From the NCBI RefSeq assembly GCF_025370875.1, contig NZ_JAMXFD010000016.1, positions 62,001 to 126,000 of the forward strand: a DNA stretch of 64,000 nucleotides. The letters run 5' to 3'. Below, piece after piece: positions 9,024-18,000 of the stretch. Origin of the DNA: Laspinema palackyanum D2c. Its GTDB lineage: Bacteria; Cyanobacteriota; Cyanobacteriia; Cyanobacteriales; Laspinemataceae. The notes under the pieces are model-generated. The model ran no database searches. It was not told where the DNA came from and worked only from the letters and a program-made list of their open reading frames with translations. The stretch's first letter is position 1. Every line of letters starts with the position of its first letter. The position numbers and the translations under genes are program-made.

Positions 9024-10406
9024 TTAGAGAATCACCTTCGCCAGTTGAGATAAGTCCGTCACGGTTTTAAGGGCGGCATCGGCAATAATTTGATGACTGA
9101 CGGTGGTGGGATGGACATCATCCCAAAACAGGAAGGTATTGGGGTCACTTCCGATGGATTTCTGGGCGGGGTCGGTGACATTTGTGAATCCATATTGACT
9201 GGGATTGGCGATCGCATCATTGACCAACCCATTGACATCAACCAGAATAATATTGATATTCGGGTTTTGGTCTAAATTGGCGATCGCGGAGGCCAATGCC
9301 GTATTATGAGCATTGGTAAGTTGGCTTAACAATTGCTGCGCTTGCGGGCCCCGATTTCTGACTCCAGGCGTGTTACCCAAGTCCGGGAGGTTCATCACCA
9401 TAAAATTGCGAGCACCATCCTCTGCCAGTTGAGTCACCGCATTCACTACATTATTCACCGGAATTGTGACATCTGTAATCCCCGCATTCAGGTAATCATT
9501 AGACCCTGCCCAAATGGTGTATAATCCAGTGGGATTAGATACAGGAGTTTCGGCAAGAAAACTGTCAATTTGTGTTTGCAACCCAGGCAAGCTAGGTAAC
9601 AGCGGATTTTGCAAGTTGAGAGAATTCACAGACGAACTCGTAGCCCCTCCAAAAGCAATATTAGTCTGAGGATTGACCTCTAACCCTAGACGAGAGGGGA
9701 GTAGTTCGGACCAAACGGGTCCATTGCTAAATCGGCCCTTGTCATATAAGGGTTCTGGGGGAAATAGACCCTGAGTTAAGGCAAACAAATTGCCATCATC
9801 GGAAAGACTGTCCCCGAAGACGTACATTTCATTAAATAAGCGACGAGGCAAGCGACCCTCCGATTGACCGAAGTTTGCAAAATGGGCGATCGCCGTCGTC
9901 TCTCCTCGGGAAACCCCCTCAGCAACATCTGGGTTTTGTTCCAGATAAAAACTCCGATCAAAAAAGGCCACAGGACTGCGACCTTCTTGCGCCCCAACTG
10001 TTATAAAATGAGCAAAGAAACCCGTCAAGGGGTCTTGCCGAACCGCCTCCGCTACATCAGGATTAGTTTGGGCGTAAAAGTTGGTATTAAACAAGGGAGT
10101 CGGACTGCGCCCTTCCCGGTAACCGACATTAATAAAATGGTCAAACGGGGTCAGGTTTGGGGAAATTGCTGCCGCTACGTCTGGGTTTTGTGCTAGATAG
10201 TAATCGGTCTGAAAAAACGCACTCGGGTCGCGTTTTTCCTGGTCTCCAAATGCAAAAAAGTGTTCGGCTGCACTACTGAATATCCCACTCGCCACCGCTA
10301 CCGCTACATCAGAATTTCTCGCTAAATAAAACCCTTCATCAAATAGGTTCATTGCAGATAACATACTTTCAGTTACTCCTACACCAAGGTAAATCAGATT
10401 TTTCAA
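9024..10406 (-). CDS. GDSL/SGNH-family esterase-lipase with four N-terminal repeats
   Basis: 460 residues in two parts. Residues ~20-189 are four repeats of about 42 residues, each with a core like FYLAQNPDVAAAV followed by HF..G..EGRSP. Such repeats occur in cyanobacterial surface or secreted proteins. Residues ~192-460 are a GDSL hydrolase: block I FGDSLSDDG (catalytic Ser200), a Gly in IAFGGAT, WAGSNDY with Asn303, and DDVHPT near the C-terminus with the catalytic Asp/His. The family includes phospholipases, arylesterases and EstA-like enzymes. I see no clear signal peptide, and no beta-barrel autotransporter domain. Substrate unknown. Confidence 0.82.
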   Translation of the reverse strand: MKNLIYLGVGVTESMLSAMNLFDEGFYLARNSDVAVAVASGIFSSAAEHFFAFGDQEKRDPSAFFQTDYYLAQNPDVAAAISPNLTPFDHFINVGYREGRSPTPLFNTNFYAQTNPDVAEAVRQDPLTGFFAHFITVGAQEGRSPVAFFDRSFYLEQNPDVAEGVSRGETTAIAHFANFGQSEGRLPRRLFNEMYVFGDSLSDDGNLFALTQGLFPPEPLYDKGRFSNGPVWSELLPSRLGLEVNPQTNIAFGGATSSSVNSLNLQNPLLPSLPGLQTQIDSFLAETPVSNPTGLYTIWAGSNDYLNAGITDVTIPVNNVVNAVTQLAEDGARNFMVMNLPDLGNTPGVRNRGPQAQQLLSQLTNAHNTALASAIANLDQNPNINIILVDVNGLVNDAIANPSQYGFTNVTDPAQKSIGSDPNTFLFWDDVHPTTVSHQIIADAALKTVTDLSQLAKVIL

Positions 10407-10524
10407 AGGTCTAGGTTTATCTTAACCTACAAATTTTGTTTTTAGAAAATTTGGCTTGCCGTCTTTTATTCGTATTAGTGTTAAAGGGTTTATTGCTTAC
10501 GTCGCTAGTGACTGAACCAACAGG

Positions 10525-10773
10525 TTAACCTAAAGTTTGTAAAAAGTCTGCCAGTAAGAATTTATTTTGAAATGTGGCACGGATGGAATCTCCATTGTTA
10601 TAATCAATTATCACCTCAACCCGTTGAAAATCACCCCTAGGATTTTCTAAGTCTAGGGTTTCGAGGGTGGCGATCGCCTCTTGCAAGCCAGTAACCTTAG
10701 AGCCGGTTCCAAACAGGGGCATAATCATAATTTGAGTAATATGACGCGCCAGACCGTTTTTAAGCTTCATCAT
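10525..10773 (-). CDS. Hypothetical protein, 82 aa (or 91 aa from an upstream GTG)
   Basis: Not recognised. ATG at 10773 has a good GAGGAA ribosome binding site three bases upstream; GTG at 10800 would add nine residues but has no well-spaced site. The protein is a mixed alpha/beta type with an acidic central part (ETLDLENPRG) and a YNNGDSIRATF segment. No cysteines, signal or membrane span. It stands alone between the GDSL gene and pfkA on the minus strand. Confidence 0.6.
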   Translation of the reverse strand: MMKLKNGLARHITQIMIMPLFGTGSKVTGLQEAIATLETLDLENPRGDFQRVEVIIDYNNGDSIRATFQNKFLLADFLQTLG

Positions 10774-11023
10774 AAATTCCTCAACTTGTTTTTGATCCAC
10801 CTCTATTAAAGCTTATCAAAGCGGCTGTTTTTCTGATTCAGTTATCAGAGTCGATAGACAAACGGATGCGCTTCCACGGCATAAGAATGGATGCCTAATT
10901 TATAGGTGACTACAGAAACCGTACCGGAACCGGCAGATGTACAGGGTTTGGCATGACAGGCAATCGGGTCCGGGATAGGATAATAGAGTATAGTTTACCG
11001 CGTTTTTCTCCCCTCAGCCGCCA

Positions 11024-11047
11024 GGGACACGGCAAACGCCGTGTCCC
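11024..11047 (-). terminator. Perfect hairpin just downstream of pfkA
   Basis: GGGACACGGC (11024-11033) pairs with GCCGTGTCCC (11038-11047) across a 4-base loop, 9 bases beyond the pfkA stop. There is no clear T tract on the minus strand, so termination or 3'-end protection are both possible. Confidence 0.45.
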
Positions 11048-11055
11048 GAAGAACT

Positions 11056-13335
11056 TCATCCTTGAGTTGGGGGTGCGGTATGGGCCAGAATTTTGCCGAT
11101 CGCCGCGATTTCCATCCACCATTGTTCTTTAGGACGTTGGTGTTCTTTGTCTACCATGCGCGGAATCATGCCGAGGTCAATAAATCGCACATTACCGGCT
11201 TCCGTTCCCATGAAAGCCCCTGTGGGTGTAGGTTTTTGGGCTTGTTCAATCAGGAAATCTAAACCGATCGCCGAGAAGCGGGTAGCTTGGATGCGATCAA
11301 AGGGGGTGGGGTCGCCGCCTTGTTGGAGATGCCCTAAAATGGCTTGTCTCACCTGAAACACTTCTCTCCCTTCTTCCGCAAACAAATCACAGATAAAGTC
11401 GCTATCATACACCGGATGGGCATTTTCATTACAGATAATTAAACCCACTCGTTTCCCTTGTTTAAATCCAGAAATCAGGGTAGAGAGGTTTTTTTGTAAG
11501 TCCGTGAGGGCAACACCTTCCTCGTTAATATACACCTGTTCCGCCCCGGTTGCCAAGCCACTCATGACGGCTAAATATCCGCAGTAGCGTCCCATAACTT
11601 TGACTAAAAAGCAACGGTTGGAGGCAACCGCCGATTGCTTGATTTTATCCACCGCTTCGATGATATTATTCAAAGCAGTATCGGCCCCGATACTCAGTTC
11701 ACAGCCGGGAAGATTATTGTTAATTGAGGCGGGGATGCAGAGAATCGGTATATTGAAGGCGGGGAAGGTTTCACATTGTGAATAGAGTTGATAGGCAGCT
11801 TGATAGCCACTCCAACCGCCAATAATCAGCAGTCCATTAATGTCATAGCGCTCAATTTGACGGGCGATCGCATAAAAATCTTTACTTTGGGGAATCTTGC
11901 GGCTAGTCCCCAGTTCAGAACCGCCGGTAGTCGCCCATCCTCGTACACTTAACCAGTTTAATTCTTTGATGTGACCCTCAATTAAGCCGCGAAATCCATG
12001 TTCTACCCCTAACATGGTATGTCCTTTGTCGATCGCCAATCGGACGGCGGCGCGAACCGCAGTATTCATTCCCGGGGCGGTTGCGCCACAGTTGAGGATG
12101 GCGAATCTCAGGGGTTTGCCTTCCCGAGGTTCGGGGGTACTGGGTTTGGCTTGCATCAGGGTATGCAAGATTTGATAGGCGTTTTTGAAGTTCTCACCCC
12201 GCAGATCCATCGCTTTGGCATAATCTCCATCAGCGATCGCCTGAGAAACCGCATGGGTTTGTTCCACACAATGCATTAGAGGCGCTTGATAAACCCGGTT
12301 TCCCCGCATTCCAATCAAGACCGATTCAGTTTCGGGGGTGGCCGTTTGGAAGGCATTAACCGCCGCATGACCCAACAAAGTGCTTAAGTTCCGGTCAAAT
12401 GCCGTGGGCGATCCACCTCGTTGCACATGGCCTAAAATCGTGACTCGGGCATCTTCCCCGAGTTTTTCTTCTAGCACTTGGCGCACATATTCGCAGGAAA
12501 TCGGGTTATTGTGACGGTCCCTGGCACCTTCGGCGACAATCACAATGGTATCACGACGCCCGGATTCTCGACCGGCTTGTAAGACTTGGCACATTTTTTC
12601 CTCCCAGCAGTCGCCCTCGGGAGGACATTCGGGAATCAATACCCAATCTGCGCCGGTAGCTAACGCCCCCATTAACGCTAGATAGCCGCAATGCCGTCCC
12701 ATCACTTCCACCACAAAGGTGCGCTGATGGCTGGCTGCTGTGGAGGAGATTGAGTCTACAGCCTCGGTTAAGCGGTGGAGGGCGGTATCGGTCCCGATGG
12801 TCATGTCACTGCCATACATATCATTATCAATGGATGCCGCTAATCCAACAATGGTTAAGTGACGGTGACGTTCGGCGATTTCAGGATCAATCTCACCTCG
12901 TTCTAAGAGTTCGGCGACTAATTCCGGCCATTCGCTGCGGAACAAGTGTGCGCCTGTGAGACTACCATCCCCCCCGATCGCCACTAATCCATCGATATCA
13001 TTGGCTAACAGATTCCGAACCGCCTGCAACCGACCTTCCCGAGTCCGAAACTGGGCCGATCGCGCCGTTCCGATAATCGTCCCCCCTTTATGCAAGATCC
13101 CCGCCACGTCATACCAATGCAATTGGCGAATACAGGCTTCCGCATCCGGGGCGACACGGCGCGGGTTCTCGAGGTCGCATTGTCCCCCCTCCACCATCCC
13201 CTGATAGCCTTCATAAATGGCAAATACATCGATTCCTTGGGCGATCGCAGACCGAACCACGGATCTAACTGCCGCATTCATTCCCGGTGAGTCTCCCCCA
13301 CTGGTTAATACCCCTAGTCTTTTTTTCTGATGCAT
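11056..13335 (-). CDS. pfkA: Fused double-domain 6-phosphofructokinase, eukaryote-like
   Basis: 759 residues, about twice a bacterial PfkA: two phosphofructokinase domains in one chain. The N-half (1-395) has an intact active site: TSGGDSPGMNAA, GGDGSLTGA (121-129), SIDND at 168-172 with catalytic Asp170, and MGRHCGYLA. The C-half (~409-750) keeps the fold (APGMNTAVRAAVR, SIGADTALN, MGRYCGYLA), but GGDGS is replaced by GGWSG (507-511) and the catalytic Asp by Asn (ASINNN, 536-541). Animal and fungal PFK-1 shows the same division: active N-half, allosteric C-half. The enzyme phosphorylates fructose 6-phosphate in the cytosol. AGGAGG at 13341-13346 on the minus strand fixes the ATG. Upstream on the same strand are fermentative genes. 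Confidence 0.93.
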   Translation of the reverse strand: MHQKKRLGVLTSGGDSPGMNAAVRSVVRSAIAQGIDVFAIYEGYQGMVEGGQCDLENPRRVAPDAEACIRQLHWYDVAGILHKGGTIIGTARSAQFRTREGRLQAVRNLLANDIDGLVAIGGDGSLTGAHLFRSEWPELVAELLERGEIDPEIAERHRHLTIVGLAASIDNDMYGSDMTIGTDTALHRLTEAVDSISSTAASHQRTFVVEVMGRHCGYLALMGALATGADWVLIPECPPEGDCWEEKMCQVLQAGRESGRRDTIVIVAEGARDRHNNPISCEYVRQVLEEKLGEDARVTILGHVQRGGSPTAFDRNLSTLLGHAAVNAFQTATPETESVLIGMRGNRVYQAPLMHCVEQTHAVSQAIADGDYAKAMDLRGENFKNAYQILHTLMQAKPSTPEPREGKPLRFAILNCGATAPGMNTAVRAAVRLAIDKGHTMLGVEHGFRGLIEGHIKELNWLSVRGWATTGGSELGTSRKIPQSKDFYAIARQIERYDINGLLIIGGWSGYQAAYQLYSQCETFPAFNIPILCIPASINNNLPGCELSIGADTALNNIIEAVDKIKQSAVASNRCFLVKVMGRYCGYLAVMSGLATGAEQVYINEEGVALTDLQKNLSTLISGFKQGKRVGLIICNENAHPVYDSDFICDLFAEEGREVFQVRQAILGHLQQGGDPTPFDRIQATRFSAIGLDFLIEQAQKPTPTGAFMGTEAGNVRFIDLGMIPRMVDKEHQRPKEQWWMEIAAIGKILAHTAPPTQG

Positions 13336-13501
13336 GAACTCCTCCTCATTTATGGGTTGACTCGTTTAACCGGCAAGATTCCAGACCTTAATATCTTGCA
13401 TTTTAAAATTTAATCGACTTTTTAGTTTGGAGGGAACCGGGGGTTTGGTGATGATTTTTCCATAATTTTGGGGAGATAGGGGACAGACGGGTGATGGGGG
13501 A

Positions 13502-13522
13502 AACGACTGAAGTCGTTACTCC
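13502..13522. repeat. Single copy of the AACGACTTCAGTCGTT palindromic repeat family
   Basis: AACGACTGAAGTCGTT followed by ACTCC, an inverted copy of the repeat that is clustered at 14683, 21805, 31812 and 43821. It lies in the gap between pfkA and the dihydroorotate-dehydrogenase-like gene. Confidence 0.7.
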
Positions 13523-13621
13523 AAACTTCCCCATCCTGCCTATCTCCCGCAAAAAAGGCGGCATTGCCGCCATATTGGGATTTCCTGACATTGGAAAAAA
13601 TCACTCAGGGGAGAAAATTGG

Positions 13622-14647
13622 TTAGACTGTGGAAGCGGTAACCACCGCCTGATCGTAATCGAAACTTTGAATCACCTTCATGTATTGCGCCCGTTCATAG
13701 GCACTGCGATCGGCCACATTCATCTGACTCATGGTCCCGATCGCCTGTTTCACCGAGTGATATTCATGTTCCTCCAACCACTCCACCAGTTCTCGTTCAA
13801 TTTCCCGCAGATGTCCGATGCCGTGGCGCAACAGAGGAGAACAGACTTGGGTCACTTTCGCCCCCACCATCAACATTTTCACCGCATCCCGCCCTTTTTG
13901 AATGCCCGTGGTTGCCGCCAGGTCCGCATTAATGCGACCATAGAGTAATCCTAGCCAACGCATCGGCAGGAGAGATTCCTGATGATTGCTTAACACGACA
14001 TGGGGCCAAACTTCCAGTTCCTCCGGGGAAATATCCGCCTGCATGAAGCGGTTAAATAGAATCAACCCATTGGCACCGGCTTTATCCAAGCGCATCGCCA
14101 TATTGGCTAAATTGGTAAAAAATGGGCTAAGTTTCACCGCCAAGGGAATGGTCACATCGGCGCGAACCGCTTCTACAATAGAAAGATAATCTTCCTCAAT
14201 TTGCGCCCCGGTCAAGTGAGGGTCAGTGGGGATACTATAGATATTCAACTCTAAAGCATCCGCCCCAGCTTCCTGGATTTGTTGAGAATAATCCACCCAA
14301 TCGCCCAAGGTAGAACCATTCAAGGAGGCAATGATGGGAATTCCCACACTTTCTTTCGCTTGGCGAATATGTTCCAGATAGGTTTCCGGTCCCACATGAT
14401 AGGTATCCGGGTCGGGGAAATAAGTGAGGGCCTCAGCGAAACTTTCAGTATGGGAAATCGTGTGATAATGGAGTTCGTGTTGTTCGATTTTGAGTTGTTC
14501 AGCAAAGATACTATGCAGCACGATCGCCCCTGCCCCTGCATCTTCTAACCGTTTGATGTTATCCAAGTCTTCGGTTAGGGGTGCGGCAGCCGATGGCATT
14601 AAGGGGGATTTTAGTTGTAAGCCGAGATATTCTGTACTCAGATCCAT
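13622..14647 (-). CDS. Dihydroorotate dehydrogenase-like flavoprotein
   Basis: 341 residues with the class 1 DHODH TIM-barrel pattern: YLGLQLKSPLMPSAAAPLTE at the N-terminus, SLNGSTLGDW near 110-120, ALELNIY, VKLSPF near 170, and a flavin-phosphate loop region with GRDAVKMLMVGA. It probably binds FMN. The divergence from genuine PyrD, and the position just downstream of nifJ on the same strand, suggest a role tied to pyruvate/ferredoxin metabolism rather than pyrimidine synthesis; this is inference from context. The catalytic nucleophile of PyrD was not identified with certainty. Confidence 0.8.
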   Translation of the reverse strand: MDLSTEYLGLQLKSPLMPSAAAPLTEDLDNIKRLEDAGAGAIVLHSIFAEQLKIEQHELHYHTISHTESFAEALTYFPDPDTYHVGPETYLEHIRQAKESVGIPIIASLNGSTLGDWVDYSQQIQEAGADALELNIYSIPTDPHLTGAQIEEDYLSIVEAVRADVTIPLAVKLSPFFTNLANMAMRLDKAGANGLILFNRFMQADISPEELEVWPHVVLSNHQESLLPMRWLGLLYGRINADLAATTGIQKGRDAVKMLMVGAKVTQVCSPLLRHGIGHLREIERELVEWLEEHEYHSVKQAIGTMSQMNVADRSAYERAQYMKVIQSFDYDQAVVTASTV

Positions 14648-14682
14648 TATGTTATGTTCTCCTGTAATAAGAAAGGGGAAGA

Positions 14683-14818
14683 TGTTCGTAGTAACGACTT
14701 CAGTCGTTATTTCCGATGTTCGTAGTAACGACTTCAGTCGTTATTTCCAATGTTTGTAGTAACGACTTCAGTCGTTATTTCCAATGTTCGTAGTAACGAC
14801 TTCAGTCGTTATTTCCGG
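14683..14818. repeat. Tandem array of four 34-bp units of the palindromic repeat
   Basis: Units begin at 14683, 14717, 14751 and 14785, an exact 34-base period. Each contains AACGACTTCAGTCGTT (16-bp hairpin), a constant TGTTCGTAGT lead and an ATTTCC tail. Differences between units are one or two bases (TTCG to TTTG, CCGA to CCAA). There are no unique spacers, so it is not CRISPR. Confidence 0.9.
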
Positions 14819-14848
14819 GTTGGGAAAGATATCGTTTCACCCTCATAA

Positions 14849-14983
14849 TCTGGGGAAGAACCCCACCCTAACCCTCCCCTTGCCAAGGGGAGGGGACCGG
14901 AGTAGTCTTGGGGAATTTTCCAATCATCTGGGGAAGAACCCCACCCTAACCCTCCCCTTGCCAAGGGGAGGGGACCGGAGTAG
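14849..14983. repeat. Two copies of the CCCTCCCC...GGGGAGGG palindromic repeat
   Basis: Two nearly identical ~57-bp units (from 14849 and 14927, spacing 78). Each has ACCCCACCCTAACCC, then the palindrome CCCTCCCCTTG / AAGGGGAGGG, then GACCGGAGTAG. The same family occurs at 25768, 25988 and 42296. Confidence 0.85.
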
Positions 14984-15032
14984 CCCGCGCAGGCGGGCTT
15001 TGTTTGTATAGCCCCAGGCTTTAGCCTGCGGG
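14982..15032. repeat. Double-hairpin repeat overlapping the 3' end of nifJ
   Basis: AGCCCGC / GCGGGCT (14982-14999) is followed by TTTG, then CAGGCT-TT-AGCCTG (15015-15028). Related copies lie at 43991-44045 and 48371-48430. The second hairpin contains the nifJ stop codon. Confidence 0.7.
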
Positions 15033-18000
15033 GGCTGCGGGGGCTGCGGGGGCTGCCCCTGGGGGCGCTACCGCAGCATCCCCATTGTGAGTTTCCAGGT
15101 GGCGGGAGGCGAGATATTCATACATCTGCCAACGAGTGTCAATGTCGTTTTGGGCTTCTTCCAATAACCGCTTGGCATCAGCGGGTTTGGTTTTGGTCAA
15201 CATCTTGAATCGGTTCTCGTTGTACATGGAATATTCCACCCCTTTCTTGGGCGATCGCATATCCAATTGCAACGGATTCTTACCTTGTTCCACCAAATCC
15301 GGGTTATAGCGATACAATAACCACCGTCCCGCTTCTACAATTTCCTTCTGGTGATTCATGGCGGTAACCATGTTGATGCCGTGGGCGATACAGTGGGAAT
15401 AGGCGATAATTAAGGACGGTCCGTCATACGCTTCGGCTTCTAGGAAGACTTTCAGGGTATGTTCGTCTCGCGCCCCCATTGCGACGCTGGCGACATATAC
15501 ATTCCCGTAAGTCATGGCAATTAAGCCGAGGTCTTTCTTAGCAGCGGGTTTGCCACCGGCAGCGAATTTAGCAACCGCACCCCGTGGGGTGGCTTTGGAG
15601 GCTTGTCCTCCGGTGTTGGAGTAGACTTCGGTATCTAGGACGAGGATATTGACATTTCGTCCGGAGGCGATGACGTGATCTAAGCCACCATAGCCGATGT
15701 CATACGCCCAACCGTCTCCCCCGATAATCCACACATCTTTTTTGACGAGGTAATCGGCAATACTGGCAAGTTGTTTGGCATCTGGGGAGTTCATCCCTTG
15801 TAATTTTTCTTTGAGGGCTGCGACGCGATCGCGTTGTTCCCAGATGTCGGCTTCGGATTTCTGGGTGGCATTGAGAATGCCGGTAACTAGGTTATCCCCA
15901 ATCTCACTACTGAGTTTTTGCAGTAATTCGGCGGCGAATTGGGCTTGTTTATCGATGGAAACCCGGAATCCTAGACCGAATTCGGCGTTATCTTCAAACA
16001 GGGAGTTGGACCATGCGGGTCCCCGTCCTTCAGCGTTTTGCGCCCAAGGGGTGGTGGGTAGGTTGCCACCATAGATGGAGGAACAGCCGGTGGCATTGGC
16101 GATGACGCTGCGATCGCCAAAGAGTTGGGAAACTAACTTCAGATAGGGGGTTTCGCCACATCCGGCACAAGCCCCGGAGAACTCGAATAAGGGTTCTTGG
16201 AGTTGTTGTTGACGAATGCGATCGAGATGCAATGTGCGGCGATCGGGGTTGGGTAAGTTCATGAAGAATTCCCAGTTTTCCCGTTCGGGTTCCCGCAGCG
16301 GAATCTGCGGTTCCATGTTAATCGCTTTCAGGGATGGCATGGATTTATTCTTGGCGGGACAAACTTCGACGCAGATACCGCAGCCGGTACAGTCTTCCGG
16401 GGAGACTTGAATGGTAAACTGAGTTCCGGCAAAGTCTTTATCTTTGGTATCCGTTGCCTTGAAGGTTGCCGGTGCATTCGCTAGTTCTGCCGGTTCGTAG
16501 ACTTTCCCTCGGATGACGGCATGGGGACAAACCATGATACATTTGCCGCATTGCACGCAAACATCCGGGTCCCAAACAGGTATTTCCGTGGCAATATTCC
16601 GTTTTTCCCATTTGGACGTAGCAGTGGGATAAGTACCATCACAAGGTAAGGCACTCACGGGCAAACCTTCCCCTTCTTTCACCAACATTTTGCCTTCGAC
16701 TTCGCGCACAAATGCCGGGGCTAAATCTGGAACAGCAGGTTGTTTGTGGATAGGACTGCTGGCTTGTCCGAGGGGAACTTCAAACAGGTTCGCCAAGGTA
16801 TTATCCACCGCTTGCAGGTTCATGCGGACAATTTCTTTCCCTTTTTTGCCGTAGGTTTTCTCGATCGCCTTTTTGATTTGGGCAATGGCTTCGTCCCGAG
16901 GTAGAACTCCGGCTAAGGCGAAGAAACAAACCTGCATGACGGTATTAATTCGTCCACTCATGCCACTCTCGCGAGCAACTTTGTTGGCATCAATAGTATA
17001 GACTTTTAAGCCTTTGCGGACGATTTGTTCTTGGGTTTCAATGGGGAGTTGATTCCACACTTCCTCAGCAGGATAGGGGCTATTTAAGAGGAAAATGGCC
17101 CCCGGGGCGGCTGCACTTAAAACGTCTAATTTTTCTAGGAAAATCCACTGATGACAGCCGATAAAGTTGGCTTGTTCAATCAGGTAAGTGGAACGAATCG
17201 GCTGGGGTCCAAACCGCAGGTGGGAAATGGTAATCGCCCCGGATTTTTTGGAGTCATAGACAAAGTAGCCCTGGGCATAATTGTCTGTTTCTTCCCCAAT
17301 AATTTTAATGGAGTTCTTGTTCGCCCCGACGGTGCCATCGGACCCTAATCCATAGAACATTGCCCGAACAACGCTATCGGGTTCCGTGGAGAAGTTGGGG
17401 TCATAATCTAGGGAGGTGTGAGTGACATCATCATTGATGCCGATGGTAAAGTGATTTTTGGGTTTAGCTTGGCTGAGATTATCGAAAATGGCTTTTACCA
17501 TTGCCGGGGTAAATTCCTTGGAGGATAAGCCATAGCGCCCTCCGACGAGTTTCGGCAAGCTGTCTCCCGCCCATTCTTCATGCAGGGCGGTGACGACATC
17601 GAGATACAAAGGGTCACCTCCGGCCCCAGGTTCTTTGGTACGATCTAAGATAGCGATCGCCTTAACGCTTTCCGGGATAGCGGCAACTAAGCGTTTCATA
17701 TCCAAGGGGCGATACAGTCGCACTTTCAAAACGCCGACTTTTTCCCCTTGGGCGTTCAGATAATCCACAGTTTCATGGACGGTTTCGCAACCGGAACCCA
17801 TTAAGATAATCAGGCGATCGGGGTCTGGTGCACCGTGATACTCGAACAGTTGATATTTACGTCCCGTGAGTTCCCCAAACTGGTCCATTGCCTGCTGTAC
17901 GATGTCGGAACAGTCGGTATAGAAGGGGTTGACCGTTTCCCGGGCTTGGAAATAAACATCGGGGTTTTGGGCAGTACCGCGTAAGACAGGGCGATCGGGA

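Noticed and set aside
14683-14818. CRISPR-like array of four 34-base repeats
   Set aside because: The units are contiguous with no unique spacers and share a palindromic core with dispersed copies elsewhere.
14490-15011. Plus-strand frames with MFVVTTSVVIS peptides
   Set aside because: Translations of the dispersed hairpin repeat and of the antisense of the DHODH-like gene.
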